Assembly (NCBI GenBank): GCA_007116075.1
Contig: SKJE01000011.1
Location: forward strand, 1-48,080
Origin: Spirochaetia bacterium
Lineage (GTDB): Bacteria; Spirochaetota; Spirochaetia; PWKH01
Direction: 5' to 3'
Length of the DNA: 48,080 nt
The notes under the pieces are model-generated. The model saw nothing but the letters and a program-made list of their open reading frames with translations. It was not told the origin of the DNA and did no database searches. Of the stretch, positions 1 through 6,937 are shown piece by piece (the stretch's first letter is position 1; each line of letters begins with the position of its first letter). Both the position numbers and the translations under genes were made by a program.

Positions 1-146
1 AGCTGATCAGCAGGGAGTCCGGTCAATCCTTGGAAAAGGTTGAACATGATACGGACCGGGACTGCTGGCTGGATGCGAAGGAGGCGGTTTCCTATGGACT
101 GATCTCCCGGATAACAGAACATAAGGAAGATCTTTCATCGAAATAG
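1..146 (+). CDS. clpP: ClpP protease, C-terminal end (partial)
   Basis: The open frame begins at base 3 and ends with TAG at 144-146, giving the last 47 residues of a protein that starts before the window. The stretch reads like the end of the ATP-dependent Clp protease proteolytic subunit: a segment of the type SGQSLEKVEHDTDRD followed by AKEAVSYGLIS. This is the conserved handle region with the catalytic-triad aspartate (DTDRD) and the 'EA..YGLID' tail of ClpP. ClpP forms a barrel-shaped serine protease that works with ClpX or ClpA in the cytoplasm. The catalytic Ser and His lie outside the window. Spirochaetes often have more than one clpP, so I cannot say which paralogue this is. Confidence 0.85.
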   Translation, partial: LISRESGQSLEKVEHDTDRDCWLDAKEAVSYGLISRITEHKEDLSSK

Positions 147-165
147 GGTACATCGGTACCTTCCC

Positions 166-210
166 TTGTCACATATGTTCTTGACTGGTATAGTTGTGGA
201 AAATGTGACA
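166..210 (+). promoter_or_regulatory. Promoter with flanking 8-bp inverted repeat (candidate operator)
   Basis: TTGTCA (166-171) and TATAGT (189-194) are 17 bp apart, a good sigma-70-type promoter for the next gene. A perfect inverted repeat overlaps it: TGTCACAT (167-174) and ATGTGACA (203-210), 28 bases apart. One arm covers the -35 box and the other lies just after the expected start site. The downstream gene begins with a SorC-type DNA-binding domain, so autoregulation through these arms is a reasonable inference. Confidence 0.6.
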
Positions 211-221
211 GGGGATGAGGT

Positions 222-2150
222 ATGGCAGTACACAACTCACCGAATATTATTCGCGATATAGCCCGACGCTACTACATTCAGGGCCAGCAGCAGTCTGAAA
301 TAGCCGCATATTACGCAATCTCCCGAAGCCAGGTTTCCAAGCTGCTCAAGAAGGGCCGTGAGGAGGGACTGGTCCATATCGAGATTCCCGACCACACTCC
401 CTCCGGGGAACTGCTTCGCTCCCGTTTGATGAAGACCTTTTCCCTGAAGGATGTCCTGATTGTGCCATCGGGCAGCAGGGACGCCGGAAAAGAAGGGACT
501 GCACTCCGGGTTGGGAACCAGGCGGCTGCATATCTGAAGGAGCTGCTGATGGAGGGGATGCGCATCGGGATTGAATGGGGAACATCCCTGTATCATATGC
601 TTGAACAGCTTCATGTGGACAAGCCCTATGATGTTGAGGTGTATCAGATGCACGGGGTGATCGAGTCCCCCTCCTGTGACATCGAAGGGTTTGTCCTTGC
701 CCGGAAACTTGCAAGAATACTCGGAGGCCGGGTTCGGCTGATCCAGGCTCCCATGGTGGTGGCTTCACAGCAGCTGCGGGATATGCTCGTCACGGAACAG
801 AAAATAGCAGATACCCTGGAGGGAGCTCGTAGTGCGGATGCTGTATTTATCGGTATCGGCTCCAATGAGACCGGTGAGAACGAGCTGTGCAGGGCAGGGT
901 ATCTCTCAAAAGAGGAATCCCTGGCTGTACGTGACCGGGGCGGAACGGCCACCATCAGCGGCTGGTTTCTTCACGAATCAGGACAGATCATGGAGGGAGC
1001 TCCCAACAATCGGATGATCGGGGTACACCCTGATAAGTTCAGGGATATCCCCCTGGTGGTTGCTGTGGCTTACGGTGAGTATAAACAGCGATCTATCCTC
1101 AGCGCCCTCAAGGGAGGGTACATAGATGTGCTGGCAACCGATGAGCAGACTGCCCGGGGAATTCTGGATGAACTGGAACAGCAGAGCCGCCTGCAGGATG
1201 TACCCAGGGAGGAGCTGCTGCTTATGTATGAGCGGATGCTTCGTTCCAGGCTGCTTGACCAGCGGTTGGAGGAGCTGTTTTCCGAGAAAGAGCTCTACGG
1301 GACGACCCACCTCTCCATCGGGCAGGAGGCGTCAAGCGTCGTTCCCGGATGCGCCCTGGAGCCGCAGGACTACCTCTTCGGGACTCATCGCGGCCACGGT
1401 CATGCTGTAGGCAAGGGGCTGGATGCGGCATCCTTCATGGCTGAAATGTTCGGCAAGGTAACCGGCTGTGCGGGCGGACGGGGAGGATCCATGCATCTGG
1501 TGGATGTCTCAAAGGGCATTATGGGTATGAACGGTGTTGTTGCCGGAGTCCTCCCGGTAGCGGTAGGGGCTGCTTTATCAGCCCGGATGCTTATGGAGGA
1601 CAGGGTTTCGGCGGTGTTTCTCGGGGACGGGGCAACAAATGAGGGAGCCTTCCATGAGGCGATGAACCTTGCTGCCGTCTGGAGCCTGCCGGTGCTGTTT
1701 CTCTGTGAAAACAACCTCTATGGAATGTCAGTGCACATTGAGCGGAGCATGAAAGTGGAGAATCTGGCCATCAGGGCGTCAGCCTACGGTATGCCCGGGT
1801 GGACTATTGACGGCAACAATGCCCTGGAGGTGTTTCATACCGTTAAGAGAGCCAGAAAGTATGCACGGGAACATGGCCCTCTGTTCCTGGTGATGAACAC
1901 CTACCGTATATCGGGGCATTCGAAAAGTGACGTCAACGCCTACCGTACCAGTGAGGAAATTGATGCATGGAGCAGACGTTGCCCGATTGCACGGTTCCGT
2001 TCGCAGCTGCTCTCCGGGAGGATCTGCAGTCCTGAAGATATTCTGCAGATTGACCAGAGGGAGGCGCAGCATATACGGGATGCAGAACAACTGGCGCGCC
2101 GGAGTCCGGATCCGGACCCTGAAGATGTAATGGAGTGTATATATTCATGA
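222..2150 (+). CDS. SorC/DeoR-type regulator fused to thiamine-diphosphate dehydrogenase E1-alpha
   Basis: A single 642-residue frame holds two proteins normally separate. Residues about 1-60 form a helix-turn-helix (SEIAAYYAISRSQVSKLLKKG). Residues about 65-320 match the SorC/CggR sugar-binding effector domain and end in its usual way (GYIDVLATDEQTA). Residues about 330-642 are a full-length E1-alpha of the pyruvate/acetoin/2-oxoacid dehydrogenase type, with the THRGHGH segment, GGRGGSMH, and the thiamine-diphosphate motif GDGATNEG...NN. The start has a purine-rich ribosome site (211-220). The beta subunit follows with an ATGA overlap, so the enzyme half is probably functional. No E2 or E3 gene lies nearby. 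The substrate is unknown; the E1 part looks most like acetoin dehydrogenase alpha. A metabolite-sensing domain could tie transcription to enzyme state, or gate the enzyme directly. Confidence 0.88.
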   Translation: MAVHNSPNIIRDIARRYYIQGQQQSEIAAYYAISRSQVSKLLKKGREEGLVHIEIPDHTPSGELLRSRLMKTFSLKDVLIVPSGSRDAGKEGTALRVGNQAAAYLKELLMEGMRIGIEWGTSLYHMLEQLHVDKPYDVEVYQMHGVIESPSCDIEGFVLARKLARILGGRVRLIQAPMVVASQQLRDMLVTEQKIADTLEGARSADAVFIGIGSNETGENELCRAGYLSKEESLAVRDRGGTATISGWFLHESGQIMEGAPNNRMIGVHPDKFRDIPLVVAVAYGEYKQRSILSALKGGYIDVLATDEQTARGILDELEQQSRLQDVPREELLLMYERMLRSRLLDQRLEELFSEKELYGTTHLSIGQEASSVVPGCALEPQDYLFGTHRGHGHAVGKGLDAASFMAEMFGKVTGCAGGRGGSMHLVDVSKGIMGMNGVVAGVLPVAVGAALSARMLMEDRVSAVFLGDGATNEGAFHEAMNLAAVWSLPVLFLCENNLYGMSVHIERSMKVENLAIRASAYGMPGWTIDGNNALEVFHTVKRARKYAREHGPLFLVMNTYRISGHSKSDVNAYRTSEEIDAWSRRCPIARFRSQLLSGRICSPEDILQIDQREAQHIRDAEQLARRSPDPDPEDVMECIYS

Positions 2151-3133
2151 GACAGATAAGCTGCAGCGAGGCAGTCAGGGAAGCCATTGCCCAGGAGATG
2201 GAGCAGGACGGCCGGGTGTTCCTCATGGGTGAGGATGTCGGGGTATATGGGGGATCCTACGGGGTGCTCAAGGGACTGGTGGAGCGCTTCGGGAGTGAGC
2301 GGATCAGGGACACCCCGATATCAGAGGCGGGCTTTGTGGGTGCGGCAGTCGGGGCGGCCATGACAGGAACCCGGCCGATCGTTGAGATCATGTACAGTGA
2401 TTTTCTGCTGACAGCCATGGACCAGATTGTCAACCAGGCGGCAAAGATGCAGTACATGTTCCACGGCGCCTTCCAGCTGCCTCTGGTCATCAGGGCTCCC
2501 TCCGGATCAGGAACCGGAGCTGCAGCACAGCATTCCCAGAGCCTCGAGGCGCTCTTTACCCACATCCCGGGATTGAAGGTGGTTGCTCCCTCAACGCCCT
2601 ATGATCTCAAGGGGCTGCTTATATCCTCTATCAGGGATACTAACCCGGTGCTCTTTTTGGAGCAGAAGACCCTCTATCCGTGTATGGGGCCGGTCCCCAG
2701 GGAGTTCTATGAAATACCCCTTGGTAAAGCCAAGGTCTGCAGGGAGGGTGATGATGTTGCCGTAATAACCTATGGGAGGATGGTGCACACCGCTCTTGAT
2801 GCTGCCCGAATACTTGAAGAGCGCCATGGCATTTCTGTCCATGTACTGGACCTGAGGAGTCTGGTGCCCCTTGATGAAGAAGCCGTAATTTCTGCAGCCC
2901 TCAGGACCAGGCGGGTAGTGATCCTCCATGAGGCAGCCCGGAACGGCGGGTTCGGCGGTGAACTCGCCGCCAGGATTGCCGGACATGGGGCTGTATCATC
3001 CCTGGAGGCCCCGATCCTGCGGATCTGCGGACGGGATGTACCGATTCCCTTCTCCCGCACCCTTGAGGAGGCGGCGGTCCCCTCAGTTGAGGAGGTAATC
3101 TCCAGGACTGCCGAACTCTGTCGGCATGCCTGA
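2147..3133 (+). CDS. Thiamine-diphosphate dehydrogenase E1-beta subunit
   Basis: This 328-residue protein is the transketolase-like beta subunit that pairs with E1-alpha to form the thiamine-diphosphate active site. Seen: the N-terminal SEAVREAIAQEM and GEDVGVYGG segments, the DTPISEAGFVGAAVG motif, and a C-terminal transketolase domain ending with VSSLEAPILRICGRDVPIPFS, all typical of the family at its usual length. The ATG at 2147 overlaps the preceding TGA (ATGA) with GGAG at 2132-2135, so I prefer it to the in-frame GTG at 2135. It is translationally coupled to the regulator-E1-alpha fusion. No lipoyl-bearing E2 or dihydrolipoamide dehydrogenase is adjacent, so those must be elsewhere or the enzyme works without them. 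The substrate (pyruvate, acetoin, branched 2-oxoacid) cannot be settled from sequence alone. Confidence 0.9.
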   Translation: MRQISCSEAVREAIAQEMEQDGRVFLMGEDVGVYGGSYGVLKGLVERFGSERIRDTPISEAGFVGAAVGAAMTGTRPIVEIMYSDFLLTAMDQIVNQAAKMQYMFHGAFQLPLVIRAPSGSGTGAAAQHSQSLEALFTHIPGLKVVAPSTPYDLKGLLISSIRDTNPVLFLEQKTLYPCMGPVPREFYEIPLGKAKVCREGDDVAVITYGRMVHTALDAARILEERHGISVHVLDLRSLVPLDEEAVISAALRTRRVVILHEAARNGGFGGELAARIAGHGAVSSLEAPILRICGRDVPIPFSRTLEEAAVPSVEEVISRTAELCRHA

Positions 3134-3139
3134 GGGAGG

Positions 3140-3523
3140 CTATCTCCGCGCAACCGCCTCTATCTCAACCATCACTCCCAGCGGTAGTGCCGCCACTTGG
3201 ACGCACGCCCTGGCGGGGTAGGGTTCTTCGAAGTATTCTGCATAGATCCCGTTTACGGCGGGGAAGTCCTTCATGTCGGTAATATAGATATTCACCTTTA
3301 CTGCATGCTGCAGTGAAGACCCCGCCGCTTCAAGTACTGCCTTCAGGTTCTTCAGGCACTGCCGGGTCTGCGCCTCTATGGAGTTTCCATCCACAGTCCC
3401 TGTTTCCGGGTTGAGGGGGATCTGGCCGGAGCAGAACACGAGGTCACCGGTGATTACTGCCTGTGAATAGGGCCCGACAGCTGCCGGAGCATTACTGGTT
3501 GATACAATTTCTTTCTTCATCAT
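3140..3523 (-). CDS. ridA: RidA family reactive-intermediate deaminase
   Basis: This 127-residue protein has the usual length and landmarks of RidA/YjgF enzymes: an N-terminal APAAVGPYSQAV segment, GQIPLNPETG, the QCLKNLKAVLEAAGSS helix, and the substrate-binding arginine in PARACVQVAALPLGVMVEIEA. RidA hydrolyses reactive enamine/imine intermediates made by PLP-dependent threonine or serine dehydratases, protecting PLP enzymes. It is a cytoplasmic homotrimer in characterised members. The gene converges on the E1-beta gene with 6 bases between stops. A ribosome site (AAGGAGA on the minus strand, near 3527-3533) precedes the ATG codons; the first of two adjacent ATGs is used here. A link to the dehydrogenase is possible but is not shown by position, because the strands differ. 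Confidence 0.92.
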   Translation of the reverse strand: MMKKEIVSTSNAPAAVGPYSQAVITGDLVFCSGQIPLNPETGTVDGNSIEAQTRQCLKNLKAVLEAAGSSLQHAVKVNIYITDMKDFPAVNGIYAEYFEEPYPARACVQVAALPLGVMVEIEAVARR

Positions 3524-3619
3524 TATCTCCTTGCGTGTGATTATATCAAAGAAGATGAGGGGAGTATATCAATCAGGGGGCTCTGACCGGTGTTGCTTAG
3601 GGAGTAAGGCGGTGCAGGT

Positions 3620-4624
3620 ATGAAGCGAACGGCAGTGCTCCTATTGTGTCTGGCAGTGTTCGGCTGCAGCCAGTGGTATGGCTCATATGAACAGGAGGGC
3701 ATGAGTATTATCACCTATAATGTACAGGATCTCTTCGATGCCCGGTACGACGGAGGAGAATACCCGGAATATGATCCCCGGGAAGGCCTTTGGGATGCTC
3801 CGGGATACCATCTGCGTCTCTCCCGGCTGCGGGATGTCATTGCCCGTTCAGGGTATCCCGATGTGGTGCTCCTCCAGGAGATTGAGAAACCGGAGATTCT
3901 CGATGACCTGGTCTCGGGTTATCTCTACGGCCGGGGATATCATTACCGGGCGGGAACCAGCACCGGGACATCAGCTATTGAACTGGGGGTCATCACCAGG
4001 TTTCCTATCACCCAAGTGCTTCTCCATGAGGGACAGTTTCTGGACCATGTTTCCCCGAGGCCTACCATGGAAGTTGTCCTCGATACTCCCTGGGGTCACA
4101 TTCATGTATTCAATGCCCACTGGAAGTCCAAGATAGGAGGTGCTGAAGAGACAGAACCTGCCCGACGGGCTTGTGCTGAGGCGCTTGCGAGCAGGATTGC
4201 CGATATCAGGATGGAACATGAGGATGTCTACATCATCGCAGGAGGGGACTTCAATACAACCCCCTTTGAGACTGGCTTATATGACCTGGCGCTGCTTCAA
4301 TGGGATGAGGATGTAAGGGAGGGCAGCCTGTATATCACAGCGGATGGATCCATGGTGGATGCCTCGAAGGGAGTTCTCTATTCTCCCTGGCTTCAGGAGG
4401 GAGGACTGAACCGTCCCGGCACCTATGTCTATCGGGGGGAATGGGAGGCAATTGATCATCTACTGTTCTGCAACAATTTTTTTACCGGGAAATCACCGGA
4501 TTTCCAACAGGCCTTTGTTATTGAAGAGGGGCTGCTGGATGAATGGGGAAGTCCGGCCGGATGGAACCTCAACAGCCGGGAGGGGTACTCGGACCACCTC
4601 CCCCTCGGGGCTGTGGCCCGGTAG
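3620..4624 (+). CDS. Endonuclease/exonuclease/phosphatase-family lipoprotein
   Basis: A 334-residue exported protein. The first 15 residues are a hydrophobic signal ending in the lipobox VFGC, so Cys16 should be lipidated and the protein anchored to a membrane. The remainder is an endonuclease/exonuclease/phosphatase (DNase I-like) domain with its catalytic landmarks in order: ITYNVQDLFD (metal-site Asn), LQEIE (metal-site Glu), NAHWKS (catalytic His), GGDFNTTP (Asp-x-Asn) and YSDHLPL (terminal Asp-His). The family includes nucleases, phosphoinositide phosphatases and sphingomyelinases. The substrate cannot be inferred here; extracytoplasmic DNA or phospholipid are the usual possibilities. 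It stands alone between ridA (divergent) and rex (convergent, 4 bases between stops). Confidence 0.85.
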   Translation: MKRTAVLLLCLAVFGCSQWYGSYEQEGMSIITYNVQDLFDARYDGGEYPEYDPREGLWDAPGYHLRLSRLRDVIARSGYPDVVLLQEIEKPEILDDLVSGYLYGRGYHYRAGTSTGTSAIELGVITRFPITQVLLHEGQFLDHVSPRPTMEVVLDTPWGHIHVFNAHWKSKIGGAEETEPARRACAEALASRIADIRMEHEDVYIIAGGDFNTTPFETGLYDLALLQWDEDVREGSLYITADGSMVDASKGVLYSPWLQEGGLNRPGTYVYRGEWEAIDHLLFCNNFFTGKSPDFQQAFVIEEGLLDEWGSPAGWNLNSREGYSDHLPLGAVAR

Positions 4625-4628
4625 AACC

Positions 4629-5291
4629 TCACTGTATAAGATCTTCCTCAGATATCAAGCTGTTTTCTGCAATATTTATTTCATAGAAAATATGCTCTAG
4701 CTCCAGGGCAATATTCACATTTCTGATGATCACTGGAGGCCGTTCATGGGTACGGGTTATCCTCAGTTCAATGGGAGAAAAATTAAGGATACCCTTAATT
4801 CCGGCTTCCTTCAGCTGGTTGAACACCTCAGTAGATGCCTGCTCATTTACGGCGATGATGGCTACCCGAATATCTTCTTCCTTGATAAATGATTCAAGCT
4901 TCTCCATGGGATAGATCGGTATCGGACACTGGTCGTCATCACAGACTGACGGGTTGATATCGAATCCCGCAGTTAAATGGATGCCGTCCATGGCGAACCC
5001 GCTGTACCGCATGAGGGCACCGCCGATTCTCCCGCATCCTACCACAACTGCCCGCTGGGGTTTATCCTTACCGAGAATTGTGTTGAGCTCTGAAATAAGG
5101 CTGCTGATATTATATCCGCCCCGTTTCTGCCCGGAAATTTTTAGTATCGTGAAATCCTTTCGGACAACTGCCCCTTTCACACCGATAGCGTCCCCAAGGT
5201 TGTTGGCAAAAACCCGTTCTAGTCCCAGAGCCTTCAGTTTATGCAAGATACGGTAGTATTTTGTAAGTCGTAAGATCATTTCTTTATGCAT
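4629..5291 (-). CDS. rex: Redox-sensing transcriptional repressor Rex
   Basis: At 220 residues this matches Rex in length and architecture: an N-terminal winged helix (about 1-80, with LTKYYRILHKLKALG, SNNLGDAIGV-like and QKRGGYNISSLISEL segments) and a Rossmann domain opening with VVVGCGRIGGAL, the NAD(H)-binding glycine motif, then GIHLTAGFDINP. Rex binds its operators when NADH is low and releases them when NADH rises, derepressing fermentation and hydrogen-production genes. It is divergent from a NAD-linked hydrogenase operon, a classic target. A promoter lies at 5335-5363. The first ATG has only a distant purine run; ATG at codon 5 is an alternative. The 5' end and upstream sequence recur 378 bp further along in decayed form. 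Confidence 0.93.
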   Translation of the reverse strand: MHKEMILRLTKYYRILHKLKALGLERVFANNLGDAIGVKGAVVRKDFTILKISGQKRGGYNISSLISELNTILGKDKPQRAVVVGCGRIGGALMRYSGFAMDGIHLTAGFDINPSVCDDDQCPIPIYPMEKLESFIKEEDIRVAIIAVNEQASTEVFNQLKEAGIKGILNFSPIELRITRTHERPPVIIRNVNIALELEHIFYEINIAENSLISEEDLIQ

Positions 5292-5334
5292 AAAAATACT
5301 TATTCCCCCGTTTATATGATGAATTTCTTTTTAA

Positions 5335-5363
5335 ATCATACAGCAATGCACTAAAAAAATCAA
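5335..5363 (-). promoter_or_regulatory. rex promoter
   Basis: On the minus strand TTGATT (5358-5363) and TATGAT (5335-5340) are separated by exactly 17 bases and lie about 45 bases before the rex start codon. The equivalent bases in the downstream duplicated copy (near 5713-5741) no longer resemble a promoter. Confidence 0.55.
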
Positions 5364-5386
5364 TTACCTATTTTAAAATAATTAAA

Positions 5387-5415
5387 TAGATTATTATTGA
5401 AAGGAATATAATCTA
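5387..5415. promoter_or_regulatory. Dyad TAGATTAT / ATAATCTA (candidate operator)
   Basis: Perfect 8-bp arms TAGATTAT (5387-5394) and ATAATCTA (5408-5415) are 13 bases apart, upstream of the rex promoter. The core GATTA...TAATC arms survive in the second copy at 5767-5771 and 5788-5792. It does not look like the textbook Rex palindrome (TTGTGAA-N4-TTCACAA), so Rex binding here is only a guess. Confidence 0.45.
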
Positions 5416-5618
5416 ATTGACATTCTTGAGTTTTCGCAGACGTTGACAATATGAAGATAATTATTCTATATGATCCAATGAGATATATTAATACTGCCCC
5501 GGAAGAAACGTGTTCTGGGCAATTTTCTTCACAGCAGCTATTATAATCTTAGATCATATCATGTTAAGACCTGCGCCCAAGTTCAAAACTGACCGCTGGT
5601 GTTCCTTGTTATTGGATG

Positions 5619-5669
5619 TGCATGATACGGTAGTGTTTTTATAATGAATAATTTCATTTCTTTATGCAT
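5619..5669 (-). pseudogene. Degenerate fragment of the rex 5' end
   Basis: On the minus strand the ATG at 5667-5669 is followed by codons for MHKEM, exactly as in intact rex. A single-base shift later restores a tract resembling KYYRILHK of the real gene. The match ends near 5619, so only the first 16-18 codons were copied. It belongs to direct-repeat copy B (5619-5795), matching copy A at 5241-5416. No ribosome site or continuing frame supports expression. I infer a duplication remnant. Confidence 0.65.
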
Positions 5670-5766
5670 AAAAGGCAAAAAAATCCCGTTTATGCGTAAT
5701 TAAGGTTTTAAAATAATGAAAAAACACAATAAAAAAACATTTTTCTAATTTAAAATAAAAAAAAGG

Positions 5767-5803
5767 GATTATTATTGAAAATTAATTTAATCTAAAGTAC
5801 TAT
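5767..5803 (+). promoter_or_regulatory. Hydrogenase operon promoter with overlapping dyad
   Basis: TTGAAA (5775-5780) and TACTAT (5798-5803) are 17 bases apart and lie about 40 bases before the first hydrogenase gene. Arms GATTA (5767-5771) and TAATC (5788-5792) flank the -35 box. The same TTGAAA exists in copy A (5397-5402), but there the -10 position reads ACATTC, so only copy B appears to be a working promoter in this direction. Confidence 0.6.
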
Positions 5804-5844
5804 GATTTACAAATACAAAAGATAAAGGTTGTGTCGGAGGTTTC

Positions 5845-6321
5845 ATGGCTGAACAAAAAGAAAAATTCACCTTTTCTGATGAATTGGTGTCGTACATCAA
5901 GGAGTGGAAACAAAAAAGGGGTAACCTGATCATGGTCCTGCACCGAGTGCAACAGGAATTCAGGTACGTTCCAAAGGAAGCAGCTGAACGGGTTGCTGAA
6001 ATGCTGGATGTTCCCCTGGCAAAGATCTATGGTGTGCTGACCTTTTATCATTATTTCAAGATCAAAGAGCCTGGTGAGTACAACATCCAAGTGTGCATGG
6101 GTACTGCATGTTATCTCAAGGGCGGTGACGGACTCGTTGAGGAACTGGAGAATGTTCTTGGAGTAAGTGAACAGGAAGTAACCGAAGACGGAAGATTTTC
6201 CTTTGAATCGGTTCGTTGTGTCGGATGCTGCGGTCTTGCGCCGGTATTGGTTGTCGGGGAAGAGGTCTACGGGAAGGTTACCAAGGACCAGATTCCAGGA
6301 ATCATTGCTAAATATCAGTAA
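5845..6321 (+). CDS. hydC: NAD-dependent [FeFe] hydrogenase, NuoE-like [2Fe-2S] subunit
   Basis: A 158-residue NuoE/HydC/HndA homologue with a thioredoxin-like [2Fe-2S] fold. The N-terminal helical part includes LIMVLHRVQQEFRYVP and GVLTFYHYF. The four cluster cysteines lie in CMGTAC and CVGCCGLAP, the standard spacing. In multimeric NAD-linked hydrogenases this small subunit sits beside the flavin subunit and shuttles electrons. GGAGG (5836-5840) precedes the ATG by four bases. It is the first gene of the five-gene operon, behind the promoter at 5775-5803. Known relatives use the gene order hydC-hydB-hydA (Thermotoga) or hndABCD (Desulfovibrio). Confidence 0.92.
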   Translation: MAEQKEKFTFSDELVSYIKEWKQKRGNLIMVLHRVQQEFRYVPKEAAERVAEMLDVPLAKIYGVLTFYHYFKIKEPGEYNIQVCMGTACYLKGGDGLVEELENVLGVSEQEVTEDGRFSFESVRCVGCCGLAPVLVVGEEVYGKVTKDQIPGIIAKYQ

Positions 6322-6345
6322 GTGACAGTGTAGAGAAGGCTTGTG

Positions 6346-6912
6346 ATGCATAGAACCATCTGTGATTTCCTGCTTGATATCATCCAGAATTCCCTCGAAG
6401 CTGATTCCTCGACGGTTATTGTTCATGTACAGCAGGATGAATCCAGATGTGAGATGACTGTAGCTGATGACGGGTGCGGCATGGACCCGGGAGAGCTGAA
6501 GGCGGCCGGGAACCCCTTTTATACACGGGAGGGAAAGCATTCCCACCGTAAGGTGGGTCTTGGGATTCCCTTCCTGGCCCAGACAGCTTCCATGACCGAC
6601 GGCATCTTCGATATCCAGTCAAAAAAGGATTTTGGTACATCGGTACGTTGGGTGCTGCCCTTGGACCATATGGACACTCCCCCCCTGGGGGATCTGTCCG
6701 GAACGTTCCTGTCAGCCCTTACCTATCCGGGTGAATTTGAACTGACGATTCTGAGGAGCGCTTCATCCAAGGGAAGACAGGAGTCATATGAGCTTCAGCG
6801 GTCTGAACTGGCAGAAGCCCTGGGAGATCTGGAGTCAAGCGGATCCCTGGCACTGCTGCGGAAGTATATAACATCACAGGAGCAGGAACTGCACAAGCTG
6901 CTGAATGGATAA
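6346..6912 (+). CDS. GHKL-fold ATP-binding protein in hydrogenase operon
   Basis: A 188-residue protein with the histidine-kinase/anti-sigma type ATPase fold: N box DIIQNSLEADSS, G1 box ADDGCGMD and a GLGIPFLAQ G2-like box. It has no phosphoacceptor histidine domain, sensor or membrane segment, so it is not a complete sensor kinase. Similar small ATPases occur inside NAD-linked [FeFe] hydrogenase operons of clostridia and Thermoanaerobacter; their role is not established. The C-terminal half (about 115-188) is helical and of no family I recognise. I chose ATG 6346 over GTG 6343 because GAGAAGG (6333-6339) is then better spaced. The next gene overlaps or closely follows. Confidence 0.8.
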   Translation: MHRTICDFLLDIIQNSLEADSSTVIVHVQQDESRCEMTVADDGCGMDPGELKAAGNPFYTREGKHSHRKVGLGIPFLAQTASMTDGIFDIQSKKDFGTSVRWVLPLDHMDTPPLGDLSGTFLSALTYPGEFELTILRSASSKGRQESYELQRSELAEALGDLESSGSLALLRKYITSQEQELHKLLNG

Positions 6913-6937
6913 GCACATTGCGAAAAGGAGGCCAGAA

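Larger units (their letters stand above)
5241..5416. repeat. Direct repeat, copy A (rex 5' end and upstream region)
   Basis: This stretch recurs at 5619-5795 with a nearly constant offset of 377-379 bases. Matching blocks include GATACGGTAGT (5247-5257), TCATTTCTTTATGCATAAAA (5276-5295), CCCGTTTAT (5307-5315), TTTAAAATAA (5372-5381), GATTATTATTGAAA (5389-5402) and TAATCTAA (5409-5416). It covers the first codons of rex and its upstream region. Between the copies, 5417-5618 holds about 200 bases of AT-rich sequence with no convincing gene. It contains a weak hairpin (GCCC near 5507, GGGC near 5517) of unknown role. Confidence 0.8.

Noticed and set aside
5443..5471. TTGACA at 5443 as a promoter in the rex-hydrogenase spacer
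   Set aside because: No acceptable -10 box at 16-18 bases; the only gene downstream already has a better promoter at 5775-5803.
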